A DNA stretch of 64,000 nucleotides. Origin: Coriaria nepalensis. Its lineage: Eukaryota > Streptophyta > Magnoliopsida > Cucurbitales > Coriariaceae. The translations under genes and the position numbers were made by a program. The notes beneath the pieces were generated by a model that saw only the letters and a list, made by a program, of their open reading frames with translations, was not told the DNA's origin and did no database searches. The stretch's first letter is position 1. Each line of letters begins with the position of its first letter. Below are positions 26,560-37,700 of this stretch, piece by piece. The stretch spans positions 11,799,209 to 11,863,208 of the forward strand of contig CP114482.1 in NCBI GenBank assembly GCA_027186245.1, read 5' to 3'.

Positions 26560-28250
26560 ATTAGATCAATTAAAAGTAATTCGAAAGAATTATATTTTTT
26601 CGCACTTCAAACACGACTTTTGTTCAAAACTTCCAATTCAACAGTTGAAGGCAATTATGAATGTTTTTATCCTTCAAATCATGTCATTGAGTCTCTTCTA
26701 ATCATCAAATCATTTGAAAGCAATTCGAACGAATTCTTTTTTCTCTCTTTAAACGAGGCTTTGTACATACTTTGCGATTGATCTATTCAAGTAAATTACC
26801 CATTGTTAAGCCTTGAAATCATGTCATTGAGTCTCTTCTAGTAATTAAATCATTTCAAAGCAATTTAAACGAAATCAATTTTCGCATTTGAACCATGGCT
26901 TTCGTGCATAATTTGCAATGGATCTTTTGAAGGCAAATATGCATTTGTATAGCCTTAAAATCATGTCATTGAGTCACTTTTAGTCAATAAATCATACGAA
27001 ATCAATTCAAACGAATTCTATTTCCTCATTTCAAACACGACTGTTGTGCAAAACTTGTAACTGATATATTGAAGGCAATTATGCATTTGTTTAGCCTTAA
27101 AATCATGTCATTGAGTCTTCTCTAGTCATTAGATCAATTAAAAGTAATTCGAAAGAATTATATTTTTTCGCACTTCAAACACGACTTTTGTTCAAAACTT
27201 CCAATTCAACAGTTGAAGGCAATTATGAATGTTTTTATCCTTCAAATCATGTCATTGAGTCTCTTCTAGTCATCAAATCATTTGAAAGCAATTCGAACGA
27301 ATTCTTTTTTCGCTCTTTAAACGAGGCTTTGTACATACTTTGCGATTTATCTATTCAAGTAAATTACCCATTGTTAAGCCTTGAAATCATGTCATTGAGT
27401 CTCTTCTAGTAATTAAATCATTTCAAAGCAATTTAAACGAAATCAATTTTCGCATTTGAACCATGGCTTTCGTGCATAATTTGCAATGGATCTTTTGAAG
27501 GCAAATATGCATTTGTATAGCCTTAAAATCATGTCATTGAGTCACTTTTAGTCAATAAATCATACGAAATCAATTCAAACGAATTCTATTTCCGCATTTC
27601 AAACACGACTATTGTGCAAAACTTGTAACTGATATATTGAAGGCAATTATGCATTTGTTTAGCCTTAAAATCATGTCATTGAGTCTTCTCTAGTCATTAG
27701 ATCAATTAAAAGTAATTCGAAAGAATTATATTTTTTCGCACTTCAAACACGACTTTTGTTCAAAACTTCCAATTCAACAGTTGAAGGCAATTATGAATGT
27801 TTTTATCCTTCAAATCATGTCATTAAGTCTCTTCTAGTCATCAAATCATTTGAAAGCAATTCGAACGAATTCTTTTTTCGCTCTTTAAATGAGGCTTTGT
27901 ACATACTTTGCGATTGATCTATTCAAGTAAATTACCCATTGTTAAGCCTTGAAATCATGTCATTGAGTCTCTTCTAGTAATTAAATCATTTCAAAGCAAT
28001 TTAAACGAAACCAATTTTCGCATTTGAACCATGACTTTCGTGCATAATTTGCAATGGATCTTTTGAAGGCAAATATGCATTTGTATAGCCTTAAAATCAT
28101 GTCATTGAGTCGCTTTCAGTCAATAAATCATACGAAATCAATTCAAACGAATTCTATTTCCGCATTTCAAACACCACTTTTGTGCAAAACTTGCAATTGA
28201 TATATTGAAGGCAAATATGCATTTGTTTAGCCTTAAAATCATGTCATTGA
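26560..28250. repeat. Homogenised 567-bp HOR run next to the subfamily junction
   Basis: GTTGAAGGCAATTATGAATG is found at about 26,646, 27,213 and 27,780 (567-bp steps), with an earlier relative at 25,511. The intervening D monomers share a two-base shortening (GAGGCTTTGTACATACTTTG) and the A monomers share CATTTGAACCATG(G/A)CTTTCG. Neighbouring copies differ at only a few positions, so this three-copy run is more uniform than most of the left array. Confidence 0.8.
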
Positions 28251-28449
28251 GTCATCTCTAGTCATTAAATCAATTAAAAGTAATTCAAAAGAATTCTCTT
28301 TTTTTGCACTTCAAACACGACTTTCGTTCAGAACTTCCAACTCAACTATTGAAGGCAACTATGCATCTTTTTAGCCTTAAAATCATGTCATTGAGTCTCT
28401 TCTAGTCATCAAATCATTTGAAACCAATTCGAACGAATTCTATTTTCGC

Positions 28450-28458
28450 TCTTTTTAA
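28450..28458. other. Junction between the two satellite subfamilies
   Basis: A D monomer of the left array runs through CTATTTTCGCTCTTT and would normally go on with AAACGAGAC. Instead it changes within a run of T bases to TTAATCAGTAAATCATTC, the start of a P monomer of the right array. The D monomer is cut at about half its length. The crossover lies in a short T-rich stretch common to both partners (TCTTT in D, TCTTTTTTAGTCAG before P), so it may have used microhomology. No A, B, C or D monomer was recognised to its right. Confidence 0.88.
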
Positions 28459-29104
28459 TCAGTAAATCATTCTAAATCACTTCGTATGAAATTCGGCATT
28501 TAAACATGACTTTCGTGCATAACTTGCAGTTGATCAATTATAGGGAACAATGCATTTCTTTATCCTTAAATTCATGTCACTGAGTCTCTTCTAGTCATTA
28601 AATCTTTCTAAATTAGTTCGAACGAATTCTATTTTCGCCTTTCAAATATTATTTTCTTACATAACTTGTAATTAATCTATTGAAGACAACAATGCATTAT
28701 TTTAGCATTAAAAGGCATATCACTCAGTCTTTTCACTCATTAAATTGTTTGGAAGCACTTCGAACCAATTCTCTTTTTGCATTTAGAACGCCATCTTCAT
28801 GCATAATTTGCAACTGATCTATTGATGGCAACTATGCATTTTTTTAGCCTTAAAGTCATATTTTTGCGTCTTTTTTAGTCAGTAAATCATTCTAAATCAC
28901 TTCGTATGAAATTCGGCATTTAAACATGACTTTCATGCATAACTTGCAGTTGATCTATTATAGGCAACAATGCATTTGTTTAGCCTTATAGTCATGTCAC
29001 TGAGTCTCTTCTGGTCATTAAATAATTCTAAATTAGTTCGAACGAATTCTATTTTCGCCCTTCAAACATTATTTTCCTACATAACTTGCAATTGATCTAT
29101 TGAA
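28455..29104. repeat. First P-Q-R units right of the junction
   Basis: One P-Q-R trimer with private variants (TTAAATCTTTCTAAATT, TTAAAAGGCATATC, TTTTCACTCATTAAATTG) is followed by a second P and by Q-like monomers with a P-like tail (GCATTTGTTTAGCC). These copies at the array edge look more diverged than those further right. No other sequence is present. Confidence 0.75.
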
Positions 29105-32100
29105 GGCAACAATGCATTTGTTTAGCCTTAAAGTCATGTCATTGAGTCTCTTTTAGTCATTAAATCATTCTAAATTAATTCGACCGAATTCTATTTTCGC
29201 CGTTCAAACATTATTTTCTTACGTAACTTGCAGTTGATCTATTGAAGGCAACAATGCATTTGTTTAGCCTTAAAGTCATGTCATTGAGTCTCTTTTAGTC
29301 ATTAAATCATTCTAAATTAATTCGACCGAATTCTATTTTCGCCCTTCAAACATTATTTTCTTACATAACTTGCAATTTATCTATTGAAGACAACAATGCA
29401 TTAGTTTAGCATTAAAAAGCATATCACTCAGTCTTTTCAATCATTAAATTGTTTGAAGGCACTTTGAACCAATTCTCTATTTGCATTTAGAACGCCATCT
29501 TCATGCATAATTTGCAATTGATCTATTGATGGCAACTATGCATTTTTTTAGCCTTAAAGTCATATTTTTGCGTCTTTTTTAGTCAGTAAATCATTCTAAA
29601 TCACTTCGTATGAAATTCGGCATTTAAACATGACTTTCGTGCATAACTTGCAGTTGATCTATTATAGGCAACAATGCATTTGTTTAGCCTTAAAGTCATG
29701 TCACTGAGTCTCTTCTAGTCATTAAATCATTCTAAATTAGTTCGAACGAATTCTATTTTCGCCCTTCAAATATTATTTTCTTACATAACTTGTAATTATT
29801 CTATTGAAGACAAAAATGCATTATTTTAGCATTAAAAAGCATATCACACAGTCTTTTCAATCATTAAGTTGTTTGAAGGCACTTCGAACCAATTCTCTTT
29901 TTGCATTTAAAACGCGACTTTCGTGCATAACTTGCAATTGTTCTATTGATGGCAACTATGCCTTTTTTATCCTTAAAGTCATATTTTTGCGTCTCTTTTA
30001 GTCACTAAATCATTCTAAATCACTTCGAACGAAATTCGGCCTTTAAACATGACTTTTGTGCGTAACTTGCAGTTGATCTAGTGAAGGCAATAATGCATTT
30101 GTTTAGCCTTAAAGTCGTGTCACTGAGTCTCTTCTAGTCATTAAATATTCTAAATTAGTTCGACCGAATTCTATTTTCGCCCTTCAAATATTATTTTCTT
30201 ACATAACTTGTAATTAATCTATCGAAGACAGCAATGCATTATTTTAGCATTAAAAAGCATATCAGTCAGTCTTTTCAATCATTAAATTGTCTGAAGGCAC
30301 TTCGAACCAATTCTCTTTTTGCATTTAAAACGTGACTTTCGTGCATAACTTGCAATTGATCTATTGATGGCAACTATGCATTTTTTAGCGTTCAAGTCAT
30401 ATTTTTGCGTCTTTTTTAGTCAGTAAATCATTGTAAATCACTTCGTATGAAATTCGGCATTTAAACATGACTTTCGTGCATAACTTGCAGTTGATCTATT
30501 ATAGGCAACAATGCATTTGTTTAGCCTTAAAGTCATGTCATTGAGTCTCTTTTAGTCATTAAATCATTCTAAATTAATTCGACCGAATTCTATTTTCGCC
30601 GTTCAAACATTATTTTCTTACGTAACTTGCAGTTGATCTATTGAAGGCAACAATGCATTTGTTTAGCCTTAAAGTCATGTCATTGAGTCTCTTTTAGTCA
30701 TTAAATCATTCTAAATTAATTCGACCGAATTCTATTTTCGCCCTTCAAACATTATTTTCTTACATAACTTGCAATTTATCTATTGAAGACAACAATGCAT
30801 TAGTTTAGCATTAAAAAGCATATCACTCAGTCTTTTCAATCATTAAATTGTTTGAAGGCACTTTGAACCAATTCTCTATTTGCATTTAGAACGCCATCTT
30901 CATGCATAATTTGCAATTGATCTATTGATGGCAACTATGCATTTTTTTAGCCTTAAAGTCATATTTTTGCGTCTTTTTTAGTCAGTAAATCATTCTAAAT
31001 CACTTCGTATGAAATTCGGCATTTAAACATGACTTTCGTGCATAACTTGCAGTTGATCTATTATAGGCAACAATGCATTTGTTTAGCCTTAAAGTCATGT
31101 CACTGAGTCTCTTCTAGTCATTAAATCATTCTAAATTAGTTCGAACGAATTCTATTTTCGCCCTTCAAATATTATTTTCTTACATAACTTGTAATTATTC
31201 TATTGAAGACAAAAATGCATTATTTTAGCATTAAAAAGCATATCACACAGTCTTTTCAATCATTAAGTTGTTTGAAGGCACTTCGAACCAATTCTCTTTT
31301 TGCATTTAAAACGCGACTTTCGTGCATAACTTGCAATTGTTCTATTGATGGCAACTATGCCTTTTTTATCCTTAAAGTCATATTTTTGCGTCTCTTTTAG
31401 TCACTAAATCATTCTAAATCACTTCGAACGAAATTCGGCCTTTAAACATGACTTTTGTGCGTAACTTGCAGTTGATCTAGTGAAGGCAATAATGCATTTG
31501 TTTAGCCTTAAAGTCGTGTCACTGAGTCTCTTCTAGTCATTAAATATTCTAAATTAGTTCGACCGAATTCTATTTTCGCCCTTCAAATATTATTTTCTTA
31601 CATAACTTGTAATTAATCTATCGAAGACAGCAATGCATTATTTTAGCATTAAAAAGCATATCAGTCAGTCTTTTCAATCATTAAATTGTCTGAAGGCACT
31701 TCGAACCAATTCTCTTTTTGCATTTAAAACGTGACTTTCGTGCATAACTTGCAATTGATCTATTGATGGCAACTATGCATTTTTTAGCGTTCAAGTCATA
31801 TTTTTGCGTCTTTTTTAGTCAGTAAATCATTGTAAATCACTTCGTATGAAATTCGGCATTTAAACATGACTTTCGTGCATAACTTGCAGTTGATCTATTA
31901 TAGGCAACAATGCATTTGTTTAGCCTTAAAGTCATGTCATTGAGTCTCTTTTAGTCATTAAATCATTCTAAATTAATTCGACCGAATTCTATTTTCGCCG
32001 TTCAAACATTATTTTCTTACGTAACTTGCAGTTGATCTATTGAAGGCAACAATGCATTTGTTTAGCCTTAAAGTCATGTAATTGAGTCTCTTTTAGTCAT

Positions 32101-32178
32101 TAAATCATTCTAAATTAATTCGACCGAATTCTATTTTCGCCCTTCAAACATTATTTTCTTACATAACTTGCAATTTAT
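29105..32178. repeat. 1,399-bp ten-monomer repeat, 2.2 copies
   Basis: The marker CGCCGTTCAAACATTATT has its CGTTC at 29,201, 30,600 and 31,999, exactly 1,399 bp apart each time. Copy 1 (about 29,105-30,503) and copy 2 (about 30,504-31,902) are near-identical. Copy 3 follows them until about 32,178 and then jumps at ATCTATCGAAGACAGC to the segment otherwise found at 31,619, leaving out about 840 bp, that is six monomers. A characteristic trait is a run of Q-like monomers with ATTAATTCGACCGAATTC, so the unit departs from strict P-Q-R order. Confidence 0.88.
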
Positions 32179-32940
32179 CTATCGAAGACAGCAATGCATT
32201 ATTTTAGCATTAAAAAGCATATCAGTCAGTCTTTTCAATCATTAAATTGTCTGAAGGCACTTCGAACCAATTCTCTTTTTGCATTTAAAACGCGACTTTC
32301 GTGCATAACTTGCAATTGATCTATTGATGGCAACTATGCATTTTTTAGCGTTCAAGTCATATTTTTGCGTCTTTTTTAGTCAGTAAATCATTGTAAATCA
32401 CTTCGTATGAAATTCGGCATTTAAACATGACTTTCGTGCATAACTTGCAGTTGATCTATTATAGGCAACAATGCATTTGTTTAGCCTTAAAGTCATGTCA
32501 CTGAGTCTCTTCTAGTCATTAAATCATTCTAAATTAGTTCGAACGAATTCTATTTTCGCCCTTCAAACATTATTTTCTTACAAAACTTGAAATTGATCTA
32601 TTGAAGACAACAATGCATTATTTGAGCATTAAACAGCATATCACTCAGTCTTTTCAATCATTAAATTGTTTGAAGGCACTTCGAACACATTCTCTTTTTG
32701 CATTTAGAACGCCATCTTCTTGCATAATTTGCAATTAATCTATTGAAGACAACAATGCATTATTTGAGCATTAAACAGCATATAACTCAGTCTTTTCAAT
32801 CATTAAATTGTTTGAAGGCACTTCGAACCAATTCTCTTTTTGCATTTAGAACGCTATCTTCTTGCATAATTTGCAATTGATCTATTGATGGCAACTATGC
32901 ATTTTTTTAGCCTTAAAGTCATATTTTTGCGTCTTTTTTA
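32179..32940. repeat. Transition zone between the 1,399-bp and 1,815-bp repeats
   Basis: The first part repeats about 31,619-31,900. It is followed by P, Q and R monomers in which a Q-R pair is doubled (GCATTATTTGAGCATTAAAC near 32,616 and 32,757). Apart from the doubled Q-R and the lost six monomers to its left, it is ordinary P-Q-R satellite. Confidence 0.7.
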
Positions 32941-33360
32941 CTCAGTAAATCATTCTAAATCACTTCGTATGAAATTCGGCATTTAAACATGACTTTCGTG
33001 CATAACTTGCAGTTGATCAATTACAGGGAACAATGCATTTCCTTATCCTTAAATTCATGTCACTGATCTCTTCTAGTCATTAAATCATTCTAAATTAGTT
33101 CGAACGAATTCTATTTTCGCCTTTCAAATATTATTTTCTTACATAACTTGTAATTAATCTATTGAAGACAACAATGCATTATTTGAGCATTAAACAGCAT
33201 ATCACTCAGTCTTTTCAATCATTAAATTGTTTGAAGGCACTTCGAACCAACTCTCTTTTTGCATTTAGAACGCCATCTTCTTGCATAATTTGCAATTGAT
33301 CTATTGATGGCAACTATGCATTTTTTTAGCCTTAAAGTCATATTTTGGCGTCTTTTTTAG

Positions 33361-33779
33361 TCAGTAAATCATTCTAAATCACTTCGTATGAAATTTGGCA
33401 TTTAAACATGACTTTCGTGCATAACTTGCAGTTGATCTATTATAGGCAACAATGCATTTGTTTAGCCTTAAAGACATGTCACTGAGTCTCTTCTAGTCAT
33501 TAAATCATTCTAAATTAGTTCGAACGAATTCTATTTTCGCCCTTCAAATATTATTTTCTTATATAACTTGTAATTAATCTATTGAATACAACAATGCATT
33601 ATTTTAGCATTAATAAGCATATCACTCAGTCTTTTCAATCATTAAATTGTTTGAACGCACTTCGAACCAATTCTCTTTTTGCATAAAAAACGCGGCTTTC
33701 AATCATAACTTGCAATTGATCGATTCATGGCAACTATGCATTTTTTAGCATTCAAGTCATATTTTTGCGTCTCGTTTAG
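33361..33779. repeat. Example P-Q-R trimer
   Basis: This unit is given to fix the phase of the right array: P 33,361-33,496 (136 bp), Q 33,497-33,638 (142 bp) and R 33,639-33,779 (141 bp), 419 bp in total. This R is an unusual form, with GCATAAAAAACGCGGCTTTC and TTGATCGATTCATGG, repeated once in most 1,815-bp units. Confidence 0.9.
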
Positions 33780-34057
33780 TCAGTAAATCATTCTAAATCA
33801 CTTTGAATGAAATTCGGCCTTTAAACATGACTTTCGTGCATAACTTGCAGTTGATCTATTATAGGCAACAATGCATTTGTTTAGCCTTAAAGTCATGTCA
33901 CTGAGTCTCTTCTAGTCATTAAATCATTCTAAATTAGTTCGAACGAATTCTATTTTCCCCCTTCATACATTATTTTCTTACATAACTTGCAATTGATCTA
34001 TTGAAGGCAACAATGCATTTTTTTAGCCTTAAAGTCATATTTTTGCATCTTTTTTAG
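33780..34057. repeat. P plus chimeric Q/R monomer (dimer unit)
   Basis: The second monomer starts as Q (TTAGTTCGAACGAATTC, CCCCCTTCATACATTATTTT in this copy, CAGACATT in most others). After TTGAAGGCAACAATGCAT it changes to an R ending (TTTTTTAGCC, TCATATTTTTGCATC). One Q-to-R junction is thereby collapsed into a single monomer, which shortens the trimer to 278 bp. The pattern repeats at 1,815-bp steps. Confidence 0.85.
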
Positions 34058-34477
34058 TCAGTAAATCATTCTAAATCACTTCGTATGAAATTCGGCATTT
34101 AAACATGACTTTCGTGCATAAGTTGCAGTTGATCAATTATAGGGAACAATGCATTTCTTTATCCTTAAATTCATGTCACTGAGTCTCTTCTAGTCATTAA
34201 ATCATTCTAAATTAGTTCGAACGAATTCTATTTTCGCCTTTCAAATATTATTTTCTTACATAACTTGTTATTAATCTATTGAAGACAACAATGCATTATT
34301 TGAGCATTAAATAGCATATCACTCAGTCTTTTCAATCATTAAATTGTTTGAAGGCACTTCGAACCAATTCTCTTTTTGCATTTAGAACGCCATCTTCTTG
34401 CATAATTTGCAATTGATCTATTGATGGCAACTATGCATTTTTTTAGCCTTAAAGTCATATTTTTGCGTCTTTTTTAG

Positions 34478-34755
34478 TCAGTAAATCATTGTAAATCACT
34501 TCGTATGAAATTCGGCATTTAAACATGACTTTCGTGCATGACTTGTAGTTGATCTATTATAGGCAACAATGCATTTGTTTAGCCTTAAAGTCATGTCACT
34601 GAGTCTCTTCTAGTCATTAAATCATTCTAAATTAGTTCGAACGAATTCTATTTTCGCCCTTCAAACATTATTTTCTTACAAAACTTGAAATTGATCTATT
34701 TAAGGCAACAATGCATTATTTTAGCATTAAAGTCATATTTTTGCGTCTTGTTTAG
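34478..34755. repeat. Second P plus chimeric Q/R dimer
   Basis: Here the Q part runs further (CAAAACTTGAAATTGATC, GCATTATTTTAGCATTAA) before changing to the R ending (AGTCATATTTTTGCGTC). The breakpoint differs from that of the other dimer, so the two chimeras arose separately. A near relative with a GAAGGCAAC core lies at about 44,330 and 52,850 in the V blocks. Confidence 0.85.
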
Positions 34756-37700
34756 TCAGTAAATCATTCTAAATCACTTCGTATGAAATTCGGCATTTAA
34801 ACATGACTTTCGTGCATAACTTGCAGTTGATCAATTACAGGGAACAATGCATTTCTTTATCCTTAAATTCATGTCACTGAGTCTTTTCTAGTCATTAAAT
34901 CATTCTAAATTAGTTCGAACGACTTCTATTTTCGCCTTTCAAATATTATTTTCTTACATAACTTGTAATTAATCTATTGAAGACAACAATGCATTATTTG
35001 AGCATTAAACAGCATATCACTCAGTCTTTTCAATCATTAAATTGTTTGAAGGCACTTCGAACCAATTCCCTTTTTGCATTTAGAACGCCATCTTCTTGCA
35101 TAATTTGCAATTGATCTATTGATGGCAACTATGCATTTTTTTAGCCTTAAAGTCATATTTTGGCGTCTTTTTTAGTCAGTAAATCATTCTAAATCACTTC
35201 GTATGAAATTTGGCATTTAAACATGACTTTCGTGCATAACTTGCAGTTGATCTATTATAGGCAACAATGCATTTGTTTAGCCTTAAAGACATGTCACTGA
35301 GTCTCTTCTAGTCATTAAATCATTCTAAATTAGTTCGAACGAATTCTATTTTCGCCCTTCAAATATTATTTTCTTATATAACTTGTAATTAATCTATTGA
35401 ATACAACAATGCATTATTTTAGCATTAATAAGCATATCACTCAGTCTTTTCAATCATTAAATTGTTTGAACGCACTTCGAACCAATTCTCTTTTTGCATA
35501 AAAAACGCGGCTTTCAATCATAACTTGCAATTGATCGATTCATGGCAACTATGCATTTTTTAGCATTCAAGTCATATTTTTGCGTCTCGTTTAGTCAGTA
35601 AATCATTCTAAATCACTTTGAATGAAATTCGGCCTTTAAACATGACTTTCGTGCATAACTTGCAGTTGATCTATTATAGGCAACAATGCATTTGTTTAGC
35701 CTTAAAGTCATGTCACTGAGTCTCTTCTAGTCATTAAATCATTCTAAATTAGTTCGAACGAATTCTATTTTCCCCCTTCAGACATTATTTTCTTACATAA
35801 CTTGCAATTGATCTATTGAAGGCAACAATGCATTTTTTTAGCCTTAAAGTCATATTTTTGCATCTTTTTTAGTCAGTAAATCATTCTAAATCACTTCGTA
35901 TGAAATTCGGCATTTAAACATGACTTTCGTGCATAAGTTGCAGTTGATCAATTATAGGGAACAATGCATTTCTTTATCCTTAAATTCATGTCACTGAGTC
36001 TCTTCTAGTCATTAAATCATTCTAAATTAGTTCGAACGAATTCTATTTTCGCCTTTCAAATATTATTTTCTTACATAACTTGTTATTAATCTATTGAAGA
36101 CAACAATGCATTATTTGAGCATTAAATAGCATATCACTCAGTCTTTTCAATCATTAAATTGTTTGAAGGCACTTCGAACCAATTCTCTTTTTGCATTTAG
36201 AACGCCATCTTCTTGCATAATTTGCAATTGATCTATTGATGGCAACTATGCATTTTTTTAGCCTTAAAGTCATATTTTTGCGTCTTTTTTAGTCAGTAAA
36301 TCATTGTAAATCACTTCGTATGAAATTCGGCATTTAAACATGACTTTCGTGCATGACTTGTAATTGATCTATTATAGGCAACAATGCATTTGTTTAGCCT
36401 TAAAGTCATGTCACTGAGTCTCTTCTAGTCATTAAATCATTCTAAATTAGTTCGAACGAATTCTATTTTCGCCCTTCAAACATTATTTTCTTACAAAACT
36501 TGAAATTGATCTATTTAAGGCAACAATGCATTATTTTAGCATTAAAGTCATATTTTTGCGTCTTGTTTAGTCAGTAAATCATTCTAAATCACTTCGTATG
36601 AAATTCGGCATTTAAACATGACTTTCGTGCATAACTTGCAGTTGATCAATTACAGGGAACAATGCATTTCTTTATCCTTAAATTCATGTCACTGAGTCTT
36701 TTCTAGTCATTAAATCATTCTAAATTAGTTCGAACGACTTCTATTTTCGCCTTTCAAATATTATTTTCTTACATAACTTGTAATTAATCTATTGAAGACA
36801 ACAATGCATTATTTGAGCATTAAACAGCATATCACTCAGTCTTTTCAATCATTAAATTGTTTGAAGGCACTTCGAACCAATTCCCTTTTTGCATTTAGAA
36901 CGCCATCTTCTTGCATAATTTGCAATTGATCTATTGATGGCAACTATGCATTTTTTTAGCCTTAAAGTCATATTTTGGCGTCTTTTTTAGTCAGTAAATC
37001 ATTCTAAATCACTTCGTATGAAATTTGGCATTTAAACATGACTTTCGTGCATAACTTGCAGTTGATCTATTATAGGCAACAATGCATTTGTTTAGCCTTA
37101 AAGACATGTCACTGAGTCTCTTCTAGTCATTAAATCATTCTAAATTAGTTCGAACGAATTCTATTTTCGCCCTTCAAATATTATTTTCTTATATAACTTG
37201 TAATTAATCTATTGAATACAACAATGCATTATTTTAGCATTAATAAGCATATCACTCAGTCTTTTCAATCATTAAATTGTTTGAACGCACTTCGAACCAA
37301 TTCTCTTTTTGCATAAAAAACGCGGCTTTCAATCATAACTTGCAATTGATCGATTCATGGCAACTATGCATTTTTTAGCATTCAAGTCATATTTTTGCGT
37401 CTCGTTTAGTCAGTAAATCATTCTAAATCACTTTGAATGAAATTCGGCCTTTAAACATGACTTTCGTGCATAACTTGCAGTTGATCTATTATAGGCAACA
37501 ATGCATTTGTTTAGCCTTAAAGTCATGTCACTGAGTCTCTTCTAGTCATTAAATCATTCTAAATTAGTTCGAACGAATTCTATTTTCCCCCTTCAGACAT
37601 TATTTTCTTACATAACTTGCAATTGATCTATTGAAGGCAACAATGCATTTTTTTAGCCTTAAAGTCATATTTTTGCATCTTTTTTAGTCAGTAAATCATT

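Larger units (their letters stand above)
1..28454. repeat. Left array: four-monomer higher-order repeat (A-B-C-D, ~569 bp)
   Basis: Four monomer types alternate in fixed order, giving a period of about 567-570 bp and roughly 50 copies. A starts TAGTAATTAAATCA and has TTTGTATAGCC. B starts TAGTCAATAAATCATACG and has ATGCGTTTGTTTAGCC. C starts TAGTCATTAAATCAATTAAA and has a T-rich CTATTTTTTCGC block. D starts TAGTCATCAAATCATTTG and has CGCTCTTTAAACGAGAC and AAATTACCCATTGTT. Copies differ by scattered substitutions and small indels, so this array looks less recently homogenised overall than the 1,815-bp runs on the right, apart from the local re-amplifications listed separately. No other sequence was seen inside it. 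Confidence 0.93.

Noticed and set aside
29804..30001. Identical 65-codon reading frames at 29,804 and 31,203
   Set aside because: They are 1,399 bp apart, the period of the local HOR, and translate Q and R monomers only.
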